DNA of 64,000 nucleotides from Nitrospiraceae bacterium. GTDB lineage: Bacteria > Nitrospirota > Nitrospiria > Nitrospirales > UBA2166. The position numbers were made by a program, and so were the translations under genes. Location of the stretch: the NCBI GenBank assembly GCA_002726235.1, contig PBSN01000004.1, positions 76,570 through 140,569 of the forward strand. The letters are read 5' to 3'. The notes below the pieces were generated by a model. The model did no database searches. It was not told where the DNA came from and saw nothing but the letters and a program-made list of their open reading frames with translations. Positions 1 to 7,074 of the stretch are shown here, piece after piece (the stretch's first letter is position 1; the number at the start of each line of letters is the position of its first letter).

Positions 1-328
1 CACAGACTTGGTTCGGTTTGAGATCCAATGCCTCTGCGGTGAAACTGGCCATATTAATCGTATCTGATAGTCCGCGTTGTCCGGTACAAGCATTTGCGTT
101 TCCGCTGTTAGTGATAATTGCACGAATCTTTCCTGCACGAATATGGCGCCTAGTAACGGCAACCGATGCTGCGGAGCATTTGTTGGTGGTGAACACTCCA
201 GCTGCGGTCGTGTCATGTGTGGATAATATGAGGGCGAGGTCGAGTTCCGGTGCACGTTTAATTCCGGAATGGATACCTGCGGTAAGAATGCCAGGCACGG
301 TCGACAGACCAGTATGTTTGGCGCTCAC
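1..328 (-). CDS. argJ: ArgJ, bifunctional ornithine acetyltransferase/N-acetylglutamate synthase (N-terminal part)
   Basis: About 109 N-terminal residues are visible; the rest lies beyond base 1. The reading includes TAGIHSGIK near the start and the family hallmark TNSGNANACTG near residue 90, part of the substrate pocket in ArgJ. ArgJ transfers the acetyl group from N-acetylornithine to glutamate in the cyclic arginine pathway. The chosen GTG start overlaps the argC stop (GTGA), so the two are probably translationally coupled. A second in-frame GTG ten codons later is the alternative start. The order argC-argJ behind rplM-rpsI is a common bacterial arrangement. Family call is firm; start is moderate. 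Confidence 0.9.
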   Translation of the reverse strand, partial: MSAKHTGLSTVPGILTAGIHSGIKRAPELDLALILSTHDTTAAGVFTTNKCSAASVAVTRRHIRAGKIRAIITNSGNANACTGQRGLSDTINMASFTAEALDLKPNQVC

Positions 329-1395
329 GGAAAGATTCCTACCACGTCCAAACCGGTGGATTCCAAATTCCCAACCATGAGGTTCATGGCTTGGACGGCT
401 TGCCCTCCAGCACCTTTTACCAAGTTGTCGAGTGCCGCTAACACCGTTGTCCAACCGGTCCGTTGATCGACATATACTGCGAGGTCACATCGATTCGACC
501 CACGTACATCGTGTGGATTGGGCAGTCGATCCTTCGGGGTTATACACACAAATGGTTCATCGTGATACCACTCTTGGAAGATAGCTCGAAGATCCTCAGT
601 CGACATCGGAGTCCGAAGTCGCACAAATGCCGTGCTGAGGATTCCGCGATTCATTGGGACACGCGTTGGTGTAAAAGTCACCTTAATTTCTGATTCAGGC
701 GCAGATGTATCTCGCGGGTATCGATTCGAGACCTCACGTAATCCTTGCTCTATTTCCGGCGTATGGCGGTGATGCCCAAGGTTATATGCTTCAACTCCAT
801 CATGTGCTTCTGAGAAGTGGGAAGTGAGGGTGGGTTTTCTCCCAGCTCCTGAAATTCCAGATTTTGCGTCGATCGCAATGAGATCATTATGAATCAAATG
901 TTGCTGCAATAACGGAGCTATCTGCAGTATTGCGGCTGTCGGGTAACAACCCGGTGCCGCAACAAGGAGTGCGTTTCGGATCCGTTCACGATTGAGTTCA
1001 GGCATCCCATACACAGCTTCTGACAGTAATTCCGGAAAGAGGTGCGCAGAACCGTACCAGGTTTGGTAAGCCTCGGGATCGTTGAGCCGAAAGTCTGCAC
1101 TGAGGTCAATGACTCGCAGTCCGGCTTTGAGACAGGCATCCACTGCCGGCATCGATGTCATATGTGGGAGCGCTAAAAATACAAGGTCAGTCTTGCTGGC
1201 AAGCTGGGTGGCATCAAACATTTCAAGGGTGAGCGAAAAACGGCCTGCGAAGTGAGGAAATACCTCTTGGATGGGTTTTCCCGCATTGTGCTCTGACGTG
1301 ACGGCCGAAACGACCACATTGGGGTGTCCGGCCAGTATGCGAAGGAGTTCAGCGCCGACATACCCACTCGCACCCACAATGCCGACACGCAACAT
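325..1395 (-). CDS. argC: N-acetyl-gamma-glutamyl-phosphate reductase
   Basis: 356 residues, usual length for the long ArgC type. It reduces N-acetylglutamyl-5-phosphate to the semialdehyde with NADPH, third step of arginine synthesis, in the cytosol. The N-terminal Rossmann motif GASGYVG is at residues 8-14; the catalytic cysteine is C150 in APGCYPTA; the later HRHTPEI motif is typical of the family. It overlaps argJ by 4 nt. No clear Shine-Dalgarno sequence precedes the ATG, but no better start is seen. The preceding step (argB) is 23 kb away, so arginine genes are dispersed. Confidence 0.96.
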   Translation of the reverse strand: MLRVGIVGASGYVGAELLRILAGHPNVVVSAVTSEHNAGKPIQEVFPHFAGRFSLTLEMFDATQLASKTDLVFLALPHMTSMPAVDACLKAGLRVIDLSADFRLNDPEAYQTWYGSAHLFPELLSEAVYGMPELNRERIRNALLVAAPGCYPTAAILQIAPLLQQHLIHNDLIAIDAKSGISGAGRKPTLTSHFSEAHDGVEAYNLGHHRHTPEIEQGLREVSNRYPRDTSAPESEIKVTFTPTRVPMNRGILSTAFVRLRTPMSTEDLRAIFQEWYHDEPFVCITPKDRLPNPHDVRGSNRCDLAVYVDQRTGWTTVLAALDNLVKGAGGQAVQAMNLMVGNLESTGLDVVGIFP

Positions 1396-1683
1396 GTGAT
1401 CGGACTACAAGTTCGTTCCGCCTAGCACGAGCCGGCCATTGAGAAGTCTGATTTTGTTTGCGAAGAATGTTGCATTTCCACGCATAAAATAGTCGGCAGG
1501 TTGCTCCACAGAATGTTCAAAATTTCCCCAGCGTGGTCATTGTGGCGAATTGGCGACACACACAGATTGAAACCATGAGACATACGAGGCATAAAGCCGG
1601 AAGCCTTCTTCAACATCCATACTAGATGCACGGGGAAACCAGCGAAAACAAACTGAGATTGAGGCTGATGCGCTGACGATATC
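1396..1683. other. Intergenic stretch rpsI-argC
   Basis: 288 bases between the rpsI stop and argC start, both on the minus strand. A minus-strand open frame crosses it, but it runs antiparallel in another frame through rpsI and has no family signature. I see no convincing gene, promoter or terminator here. Confidence 0.5.
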
Positions 1684-2076
1684 TCAGCGTTTGGAAAACT
1701 GAAACTTTGCTCTAGCGCCTTTTTGACCGTACTTCCGCCGTTCTTTTTTTCTAGGGTCACGCGTGAGAAAACCTTCCTTTTTGAGGGTTTCTCTGTATGT
1801 TGAATTGAGTCCAACAATGGCTTTTGCAACCGCGTGTCTTAGGGCGAGAATTTGTCCCGTCTGGCCTCCCCCTCGAACAGTGGCGTGAATATCGTATTTC
1901 CCTAATAACCCTGTGATCTCAAGCGGGGGTTGCATCATCAGCTTGTGTGATGCTCGTTGGAAATACTCATCAACTGCACGGGAATTGATCGTAACCTGGC
2001 CTGTTCCTGGCGTTAGCCACATTCGCGCAATCGCATTTTTGCGTTTCCCTGTGGCGTATGATGTCGTAGCGTCCAT
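1684..2076 (-). CDS. rpsI: 30S ribosomal protein S9
   Basis: 130 residues, normal length. YATGKRKNAIARMW at the start and the basic C-terminus ending KFQFSKR are diagnostic; the S9 tail reaches the ribosomal P site tRNA. An AGAAGGA Shine-Dalgarno sequence lies 9 nt before the ATG. It follows rplM on the same strand, as in most bacteria, but with a 164-nt gap rather than the usual short spacer, so rpsI may have some expression control of its own. Confidence 0.97.
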   Translation of the reverse strand: MDATTSYATGKRKNAIARMWLTPGTGQVTINSRAVDEYFQRASHKLMMQPPLEITGLLGKYDIHATVRGGGQTGQILALRHAVAKAIVGLNSTYRETLKKEGFLTRDPRKKERRKYGQKGARAKFQFSKR

Positions 2077-2240
2077 AAAATAAGTCCTTCTCTTTAAGTG
2101 TTAGTTAAGACTTGCCGTAGAGCTGAGTGGTTAGACATCGGCACTTAGCCATCATAAATACATGAAGGCACGTGCATCCATTCATTTTTGTTATTGTTTT
2201 CCGTCTTTCTGATGTCCAGCTATTGACCTGTATCTACTAT

Positions 2241-2669
2241 CTATACCGTCAGTGGCTGTGGTTTTTGTGCGCTATGGGGGTGTTCAGGCCCCGCATAGAC
2301 GCGAAGTTTTGCGGCTAGTTGCTTTCGCAACTTATTTTTCGGAAGCATCCCATATATTGCCTTACATAAGAGATCGGTGGGCTTCTTTTCAAGTAATTGC
2401 TCTGCAGTGATTGACTTGAGTCCACCTGGGAATCCTGTGTGATGATGGTAAACTTTTTTCTTCAATTTCGATCCGGTGAGATGAATTTTCTCTGCGTTCA
2501 CAATAATAACGTGGTCGCCAAGATCAAGGTGTGGAGTGAATGTTGGTTTATGCTTGCCGCGAAGAATACCAGCCACTCTGGACGCTAATCTTCCGAGGAC
2601 CTTTCCTTGGGCATCAATGACATGCCATACGGGAATCATATGTTCAGGTTGAGCGGGACGGGTTCTCAT
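2241..2669 (-). CDS. rplM: 50S ribosomal protein L13
   Basis: 142 residues. [16 protein letters not shown] near the N-terminus, the [12 protein letters not shown] segment and the YAGPEHPH C-terminal motif identify L13, an early assembly protein of the large subunit. The ATG start has GAGG 11 nt upstream and lies inside the 3' end of the upstream DUF151 gene (26-nt overlap), implying coupled translation with a nuclease-family gene. The first ten residues ([10 protein letters not shown]) vary in the family. Confidence 0.97.
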   Translation of the reverse strand: MRTRPAQPEHMIPVWHVIDAQGKVLGRLASRVAGILRGKHKPTFTPHLDLGDHVIIVNAEKIHLTGSKLKKKVYHHHTGFPGGLKSITAEQLLEKKPTDLLCKAIYGMLPKNKLRKQLAAKLRVYAGPEHPHSAQKPQPLTV

Positions 2670-3132
2670 CGCAGTTAAACCTCATATATTTTTTTCCGGA
2701 ATTTTGCGGATCAAGCTTCTGCAACCACGCGTCCAGTTTTTCTCCGGCGCGATGTTTCATGACGTCACCTGTTGCATAGATTGGGCAAGGCACCCGTAAG
2801 GCAAATGCGATGGCATCACTTGGACGTGCGTCAATGGTGTGTTCCGAACCGTTCATTTTGACATAAATAGCAGCATAATACGTATTGTTGCTGATATCGG
2901 TTACCACCACTTGAGTTACGACGAGTCCGATATTTTGTGCAATGTCCTTGAGCAGATCATGGCTTGTGGGGCGTGGGGGGACAACGCCTTCCATTGCCAA
3001 GCGTATGGCATGCCCTTCTGCTCCCCCAACCCAGATTGGAAGAACCTCAAATCCACCTTCTTTACGAAGGACGACGACCTGTGTATCTGTGTTTGGATCA
3101 GCAAGGACTCCATGCACTTTGAGACGTACCAT
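2644..3132 (-). CDS. Bifunctional nuclease family protein (DUF151), copy 2
   Basis: 162 residues dominated by one DUF151 domain: [24 protein letters not shown], then [14 protein letters not shown] and the hallmark [14 protein letters not shown]. Members are small acidic proteins; a plant relative has DNase and RNase activity and thermophile structures are known, but the bacterial role is unsettled. It is a diverged paralogue of the gene just upstream (ends 10 nt before) and overlaps rplM. Family call strong; biological role unknown. Confidence 0.85.
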   Translation of the reverse strand: MVRLKVHGVLADPNTDTQVVVLRKEGGFEVLPIWVGGAEGHAIRLAMEGVVPPRPTSHDLLKDIAQNIGLVVTQVVVTDISNNTYYAAIYVKMNGSEHTIDARPSDAIAFALRVPCPIYATGDVMKHRAGEKLDAWLQKLDPQNSGKKYMRFNCDENPSRST

Positions 3133-3141
3133 CGTGCCGCA

Positions 3142-3597
3142 TCACACCTCATATTTTCCAAAGTCCTCTGGCTTGAGGTTCTCAAGCCACCGATCGACCT
3201 CTTCGGCATCGTGCTTTTGGATCACATCTTCTGAGGCGAATATGGGCGCTTCTGTCCGAATGGCAAAGGCAATGGCATCGCTCGGTCTGGCATCGATAGC
3301 AAAAAATGAGTTCCCATAGGCAATATGGACTTTGGCATAATACGTGTTGTCTTTCAAGTCAGTAATGTTGGCACTCAATACCTTTGCATCAACCGAATCG
3401 ACAAGAAGTTTCATCAGATCATGAGTCATTGGGCGTAGAGTGGGAACGCCTTCAAGTGCAAAGCTAATTGCGCTGGCTTCTGGCTTCCCAACCCAAATCG
3501 GGAGCATATTCTGAGTCTCTTCGCATCGTAGCAAAACGATGTACGAATTATTGTAGGGGTCAAACATCAATCCCCGAATTTTCATCTGGGTAATCAT
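3142..3597 (-). CDS. Bifunctional nuclease family protein (DUF151), copy 1
   Basis: 151 residues from the ATG at 3597, chosen because GAAGG stands 5 nt upstream; the open frame extends to 3669 but those 24 extra residues (basic, no family match) lack such a site. The DUF151 domain shows the IWVGKPEASAISFALEG motif, NNTYYAKVHIAYGN and [14 protein letters not shown]. The C-terminal tail is acidic. It and the next gene form a tandem pair feeding into rplM-rpsI. Same uncertainty of function as copy 2. Confidence 0.84.
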   Translation of the reverse strand: MITQMKIRGLMFDPYNNSYIVLLRCEETQNMLPIWVGKPEASAISFALEGVPTLRPMTHDLMKLLVDSVDAKVLSANITDLKDNTYYAKVHIAYGNSFFAIDARPSDAIAFAIRTEAPIFASEDVIQKHDAEEVDRWLENLKPEDFGKYEV

Positions 3598-3739
3598 CAA
3601 ACCTTCGTTGAATTTTACACGCTGGACGCGCTTTCGGCCTGCTACCCATGTACCATTTCCCTTGCCCAAGTGTCAATGTAACAGTGCACATTGCAGGATT
3701 GATGTTGATGTGCTGAGAGCGCTTCTACGCTAAAAATTG

Positions 3740-3979
3740 TCATTCTTCTTTTGGGAGATTGAGAAATGTCCACATCTGTTGCTTGAGTTGATCTCTTCCG
3801 CTCGGATCGCCAAGGTTGAGGCGTAACTCGTTGATCACCATTACGCGCATATTTGTCCATTCGACCCAACACGGACGACAAACATTGGCCTTAATCAATG
3901 GTTCGATTTTTCCCATATAAAGGGCTTCCTCAATCGGGTCTCCTTGGGTCCCGCACTTTGAACACTGCTCTATTGGCAT
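3740..3979 (-). CDS. Zinc-ribbon protein related to Fe(II)-trafficking protein YggX
   Basis: 79 residues. The C-terminal half matches the YggX core by eye: a W..W pair, then MVINELRLNL and a QQM..FL ending, as in MLINEKKLNM and EQEMVNFL of E. coli YggX. YggX is linked to Fe(II) supply and protection of Fe-S clusters from oxidation. Unlike E. coli YggX, this protein carries two CxxC pairs (C6/C9 and C34/C37), which look like a zinc- or iron-binding ribbon. It lies ~140 nt upstream of the DUF151 pair, same strand. Homology is from memory; function is inference. Confidence 0.65.
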   Translation of the reverse strand: MPIEQCSKCGTQGDPIEEALYMGKIEPLIKANVCRPCWVEWTNMRVMVINELRLNLGDPSGRDQLKQQMWTFLNLPKEE

Positions 3980-4012
3980 ATGGAACTTTTCACCATCTTA
4001 CGTGTGCTAGAG

Positions 4013-4651
4013 TCAGATGTCTTCTAAACTGGCAGGTTGATTTGGTGGCGGGTGATCCTCAGGTGAAGGATCCATTATTCCCAACCCCAAGGCGATGGTC
4101 ATGATCACGATTCCTGCCCCTAACCACCATACGTAGGGCTGGACGCCACCGACATCAGACAATGTTTGGTTCCAGATGTTTCCGGAAACTCGTGGCTGAC
4201 TATGGAGCATGTCAAGACTTCGCTTCACATGGCCGTAATACAAGTAATTGGAGAGTCCTCCAGCAACGATTCCCCAGATGAAAAGGGGTTCCATGCCCTT
4301 CAGTAACGAGATAGTCAGAAAGGGACCGACAGCAAACACAGCGGCGTACAGATACATTTTGCGATAGAGGAACCATAACCACCCCACCAAAAATGGATAC
4401 CAATTCCACGTTAGGGCAAACTGGTCGCCCCCTTCCCCCCGAAAACGTTCGAATTGCTGCAAGTAATATGTGGACCCTGGGCCAAGAAACTTGACCCAAT
4501 CTTGCTGCTCGGAGGAAACGTGAGGCGAAGAAGCTGGCGTGGAAGGAGTGTCGGCCTGTTTTTCCGGAGTGCGTTGGCCGCAATCGCTACAAAAACGTGC
4601 ATCATCTTCAAGTTGTCGCCCACACGACCCGCAGGGTTTCGTCATGTCCAC
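4013..4651 (-). CDS. Zinc-ribbon DUF2628 membrane protein
   Basis: 212 residues. The N-terminus is a zinc ribbon (CGSCG and CSDCG, residues 7-25); a proline/serine linker follows; then a DUF2628-like part with YYLQQFERFRGEGG and WNWYPFLVGWLWFLYRKMY, a pattern seen in small membrane proteins of unknown role. About three hydrophobic segments follow (around residues 85-140 and 170-195). It ends 33 nt before the YggX-like gene and could be co-transcribed. The ribbon probably faces the cytosol. No function can be assigned. Confidence 0.75.
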   Translation of the reverse strand: MDMTKPCGSCGRQLEDDARFCSDCGQRTPEKQADTPSTPASSPHVSSEQQDWVKFLGPGSTYYLQQFERFRGEGGDQFALTWNWYPFLVGWLWFLYRKMYLYAAVFAVGPFLTISLLKGMEPLFIWGIVAGGLSNYLYYGHVKRSLDMLHSQPRVSGNIWNQTLSDVGGVQPYVWWLGAGIVIMTIALGLGIMDPSPEDHPPPNQPASLEDI

Positions 4652-4749
4652 ATTCCGCTTTAGTAAAATCGCTTAATTTTCATCGAATTCCGCATTCTAT
4701 CTGGAAGAGGCCGTAGTGTCCATATCACGTTTTTTGTGTGGCCTCTCCT

Positions 4750-5922
4750 TTATGTGATCATGGTAATTCCTAGGTATGCAATTGCAACGATAAGCATTCC
4801 TCCAGCGGTAAGGAATGCTGCGGGATATCCGACGCTTGAGATGAGAACCCCGCTCATAATAGGTCCACTGGCATGGCCGATATCCAAGAGGGTGCCATAC
4901 ACTCCCATTGCAGAACCCACGAATCGCGGTTCCGTGCTATCCCCAACCAATGCGGCACTCGCCGTCATGATTGCCGCATCGCCAAAACCGAATATTCCGG
5001 CAAGCACGAGTAATCGTTCAAATTCGCTAGTGAATGTGATGCAGGACATCGCGAGAGCACAAAGTAAAAGTCCCAGAAGAATCAAGGGCCGCCGGCCTAT
5101 TGCGTCAGATGCCCTCCCAAGCAAGGGTTTTGATACAAGTGCAATTGCACTTTGAATACCGAACAAGAAGCCGATTTGTGTTCCACTCAGACCAATAGAG
5201 AACCCGTAGAGCGGAAGAAATGCCATCAGAACCCCAGTGCTGACCATTTTCGACATTCCTGCAACGCTGGCGGCAAGGACCGAACTATTGCGAATCACAG
5301 ATCGTACACCGGTTGACATCATAGGCAAGATGTTTTTGATGTTCATCGGCTCTGTACAACGCGTGAGCGCTGCTTCGGTATCAGCAATGTGGACTTGGAG
5401 GATCAGCAAGAGCCCTAAGAGTCCAATCACTCCAGCGACGGCGAACGCGTCGGAAAATGTTGATTGGTCAAGGAAAAACCCACCTGCCAATGGACCAAGA
5501 AGTGCGCCGGATTGAGTCGAAGCAGTATACCATCCTATCCTCGCCCCTCGCTTATCAGCAAACATTGATGCAACGGTCGCAAGAGCGATAGGTGCGAATA
5601 CCGCGGTTGCAAGTCCGTGACACAACCGCAGAACAAGCAACGCTTGGAGGTCTTCAATAAGAAGATAGGCAAAGGGTGCGATTCCAAAGGCGATTGCCCC
5701 GATGATCAGCAGACGTTTTCGACCAATGATGTCAGAAAGAATACCCATGGGAAGCTTGAGAAACACTCCGGTCATTGTTGAGGCTGCGACGATCACCCCT
5801 ATTGCCTCCGGTGTAGCGCCAAGTGATTCTGCGAACAGCGACAGGAGTGGCATCCGAACGAGGTTGTAGCTAAAGAAGCAACTCAACCCCGCAATGCAGA
5901 GAAATAGAAAAGGGTGGGTCAT
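4750..5922 (-). CDS. Major facilitator superfamily transporter
   Basis: 390 residues with about twelve hydrophobic segments in two halves. The MFS loop 2-3 signature appears as GILSDIIGRKRLL near residue 60 and again as GRASDAIGRRPLI in the second half. This length and spacing fit drug/metabolite exporters of the DHA type, but the substrate cannot be read. It starts 21 nt after ribD ends, so it is the last gene of the glyQ-to-ribD run; whether it moves a flavin-pathway compound is speculation. Confidence 0.88.
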   Translation of the reverse strand: MTHPFLFLCIAGLSCFFSYNLVRMPLLSLFAESLGATPEAIGVIVAASTMTGVFLKLPMGILSDIIGRKRLLIIGAIAFGIAPFAYLLIEDLQALLVLRLCHGLATAVFAPIALATVASMFADKRGARIGWYTASTQSGALLGPLAGGFFLDQSTFSDAFAVAGVIGLLGLLLILQVHIADTEAALTRCTEPMNIKNILPMMSTGVRSVIRNSSVLAASVAGMSKMVSTGVLMAFLPLYGFSIGLSGTQIGFLFGIQSAIALVSKPLLGRASDAIGRRPLILLGLLLCALAMSCITFTSEFERLLVLAGIFGFGDAAIMTASAALVGDSTEPRFVGSAMGVYGTLLDIGHASGPIMSGVLISSVGYPAAFLTAGGMLIVAIAYLGITMIT

Positions 5923-5943
5923 GCGATCACGTAAGTCTGTGAC

Positions 5944-7074
5944 TTATACGTGATTGACGGTGGAGGGAGGGGGAGTGTCGGAATCCGGACGGCCTTCAAT
6001 AATGAGATCTGGGCCGATGTGTCTGACGTGCAGGTCAGTAAGCATAATACGGTCTGCTAGTGTCGACTGTGTGGATCCTTCGAGAAGTGAGCGCGCACCG
6101 TGGCCACCTAGAAACATTGGGGCAGTCATGAGGAGTACATGGTCAACGATTCTGGCTTCAAGGGCGGACGCGTTGATATGAGAGCCACCTTCGATCATGA
6201 TGTGCGCGAAGCCCATTTGGCCCAAATGGGCCATCAATAATGGAAATGAAACTCTCCCATGCCCATTGCTGACCTCAATGATCTCTACTCCTTTTTTTTC
6301 AAGAACGCCCTTTTTAGTTGGGTTGGAGGTTGCGCATGCGATAAGTATTCTGACTCCTTGATATGCTCCGATGGCATTTGCTTCGAGGGGAATTCGGAGC
6401 TGAGAATCGATGATCACTCGATGGGGTTGATGACGATTTTCTCCGGGTAGACGGACGGTTAGTGATGGATCATCCATAAGAATGGTGCCGATTCCAACCA
6501 ACACCGCATCAACGCGTGAGCGAAGTCGATGAACGTAACGTCGCGCGGGAATCGACGTGATCCAACGCGATTCGCCGTTGGCGGCGGCAATTTTTCCATC
6601 TAGCGTTGATGAAATTTTTAACGTCACATAAGGGCGTCCGGTTGTAGCCAGCTTTATAAACGGTCTATTCAAGCGTGACGCTTGTGCTCTGCATACTCCG
6701 TCAGTGACGTTGAGGCCGGCCTGGCGTAGTGCATGAATCCCCTTTCCGTTCACCGCAGGGTTTGGGTCTGTCATTGCGACGATTACCCGCGCCACACCAC
6801 TAGAAATGATTGTGGGGACGCAAGGTGAGGTTCGTTTATTCTCATGAACGCAGGGTTCAAGAGTGACATACAGCGATGAGCCGCGGGCTTTCTCTCCTGC
6901 GTGTGCTAGCGCGTGTACTTCCGCGTGAGGTTCGCCGATGGCGTGATGGTATCCCTGCCCGATGACCTGCCCATTCTTAACAACTACCGCTCCAACCATG
7001 GGATTTGCCCCAGTTCTCCCCAGCCCTTTCGTAGCAAGGCGTAATGCCAGGCTCATATGGGTGACATCCGTCAT
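5944..7074 (-). CDS. ribD: Riboflavin biosynthesis deaminase/reductase
   Basis: 376 residues, typical for bifunctional RibD. The N-terminal deaminase domain has the zinc site H50-A-E52 and the two cysteines C75 and C85 in an LEPCxxxxxxxxxC arrangement; the C-terminal half is the NADPH-dependent reductase (SSTLDGKIA, IDSQLRIP, EGGSHINASAL). It deaminates then reduces the pyrimidine intermediate of riboflavin synthesis. The frame is open to 7257, but the upstream 61 residues lie inside ppdK in another frame; the ATG at 7074 forms an ATGA overlap with the ppdK stop, which decides the start. Other rib genes are not in the window. Confidence 0.94.
   Translation of the reverse strand: MTDVTHMSLALRLATKGLGRTGANPMVGAVVVKNGQVIGQGYHHAIGEPHAEVHALAHAGEKARGSSLYVTLEPCVHENKRTSPCVPTIISSGVARVIVAMTDPNPAVNGKGIHALRQAGLNVTDGVCRAQASRLNRPFIKLATTGRPYVTLKISSTLDGKIAAANGESRWITSIPARRYVHRLRSRVDAVLVGIGTILMDDPSLTVRLPGENRHQPHRVIIDSQLRIPLEANAIGAYQGVRILIACATSNPTKKGVLEKKGVEIIEVSNGHGRVSFPLLMAHLGQMGFAHIMIEGGSHINASALEARIVDHVLLMTAPMFLGGHGARSLLEGSTQSTLADRIMLTDLHVRHIGPDLIIEGRPDSDTPPPSTVNHV

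Noticed and set aside
1422-1829. 135-codon minus-strand frame
   Set aside because: It lies largely inside rpsI in another frame, has no family signature and no ribosome site.
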